A program made the position numbers and the translations under genes. Positions 7,224-7,462 of a stretch of 7,462 nucleotides of DNA are shown one piece after another. Where the stretch lies: NCBI GenBank assembly GCA_963588535.1, contig CAVAII010000058.1, positions 1 to 7,462 on the forward strand. The letters are read 5' to 3'. Position 1 is the stretch's first letter. Each line of letters begins with the position of its first letter. The notes under the pieces are model-generated. The model was not told the origin of the DNA. It was given only the letters and a program-made list of their open reading frames with translations, and searched no databases. Source of the stretch: Scybalousia_A sp963588535. GTDB lineage: Bacteria; Bacteroidota; Bacteroidia; Bacteroidales; P3.

Positions 7224-7287
7224 AATTATAAAAAATATTAGTTATACAATTTATTTAATTTTCTTTTTTTTATTCAACTCAATTATT

Positions 7288-7462
7288 AATCTCCCTCTTT
7301 ACAAAATGCAAATTACCGCATAATTTATGAGAAAACCAAATTTTTTCCTCAAAAAATGCAATCCGAAATATAATTTATTTTTTAACTAACTGAAAGATAA
7401 AGAATAATTTTTTCTTGACTATTTTCTGTTTTTTGGAGTATAAATAAGCAAAAAGGGAGATT
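7288..7462. repeat. Inverted repeat pair flanking the promoter-bearing segment
   Basis: The 13 bases at 7288-7300 (AATCTCCCTCTTT) are the reverse complement of 7450-7462 (AAAAAGGGAGATT) at 12 of 13 positions. The arms enclose about 149 bases (7301-7449) that contain the candidate promoter. The right arm ends exactly at the window edge, so the outer limit of the repeat cannot be seen. Bacteroidales often carry short inverted repeats of this sort around invertible promoters upstream of surface-structure genes. No recombinase gene is in the window. Chance similarity, or two copies of a purine-rich leader element, remain possible. Confidence 0.4.
7309..7340 (-). promoter_or_regulatory. Candidate Bacteroidota sigma-ABfr type promoter for the adhesin gene
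   Basis: Reading toward the gene, TTTG at 7340-7337 is followed after 21 bases by TAATTTG at 7315-7309. This is close to the Bacteroidota pattern of a -33 TTTG and a -7 TAnnTTTG, but the -7 box is one T short. Transcription would start near 7300, giving a leader of about 80 bases before the ATA at 7223, with no Shine-Dalgarno site near the start, as is usual in this phylum. A weaker alternative is TATATTTC at 7372-7365 with TTTC 19 bases upstream. In AT-rich DNA such matches are easy to find, so confidence is modest. Confidence 0.35.

Larger units (their letters stand above)
7224..7462. other. AT-rich 5' intergenic region, no gene seen
   Basis: About 240 bases upstream of the signal peptide are very AT-rich and hold the candidate promoter and the inverted repeat described separately. 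No credible open frame is present on either strand. On the + strand the last bases (AAAAAGGGAGATT) look like a ribosome-binding leader and follow a TTGACT / TATAAA pair at about 7415-7444. A divergent gene could therefore begin just past the right edge, but this is a weak inference in AT-rich DNA. Confidence 0.4.

Noticed and set aside
655..7323. Shorter open frames opposite or overlapping the adhesin (for example at 655-852, 1866-2105, 2596-2778, 4246-4506, 5001-5252, 5634-5957, 6017-6229, 6220-6453 and 7135-7323)
   Set aside because: They are antisense or out-of-frame shadows of one long repetitive gene, with low-complexity translations, no domains and no leader signals.
7365..7372. TATATTTC as the main -7 promoter box
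   Set aside because: It matches 7 of 8 positions of TAnnTTTG, but the upstream element is TTTC rather than TTTG and the leader would be about 140 bases. Kept only as an alternative to the site at 7309-7340.

Overview
The window is almost entirely one very large minus-strand gene, read from about 7184 (probably from about 7223) down to a TAA at 204-206. It encodes a secreted, modular surface protein of about 2,330 residues. The organism is very probably a member of the Bacteroidota. The protein ends in a type IX secretion system (T9SS) type A sorting domain, its middle alternates fibronectin type III (Fn3) domains with jelly-roll domains of the MAM / cleaved-adhesin / choice-of-anchor-J kind, no Shine-Dalgarno site is visible, and the DNA is AT-rich. 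Genus cannot be told from the window; an uncultivated gut or oral Bacteroidales is a reasonable guess.

Layout on the + axis. Positions 1-100 hold a strikingly purine-rich stretch with no convincing gene. Positions 101-136 hold a strong intrinsic terminator for the minus-strand gene, and 183-197 a small perfect hairpin just after the stop codon. Positions 204-7184 are the adhesin gene. In protein order it has an N-terminal beta-rich domain, Fn3-1, then six jelly-roll + Fn3 pairs and a seventh jelly roll (seven jelly rolls: five long, two short), three C-terminal Fn3 domains, and the T9SS sorting domain. Positions 7185-7462 are the 5' region. It holds the missing front half of the signal peptide (with no ATG), a candidate Bacteroidota promoter, and an imperfect inverted repeat flanking the promoter-bearing segment.

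The most interesting points are these. (1) The signal peptide reads perfectly through codons upstream of the first ATG, but its natural start is ATA (or ATT) rather than ATG. (2) Thirteen-base inverted repeats at 7288-7300 and 7450-7462 bracket the candidate promoter, an arrangement like the invertible, phase-variable promoters of Bacteroidales surface genes. (3) The array shows its own growth by duplication, both of two-domain blocks and of a recent 252-base tandem Fn3 unit. No catalytic domain, mobile element, CRISPR array or RNA gene is visible.
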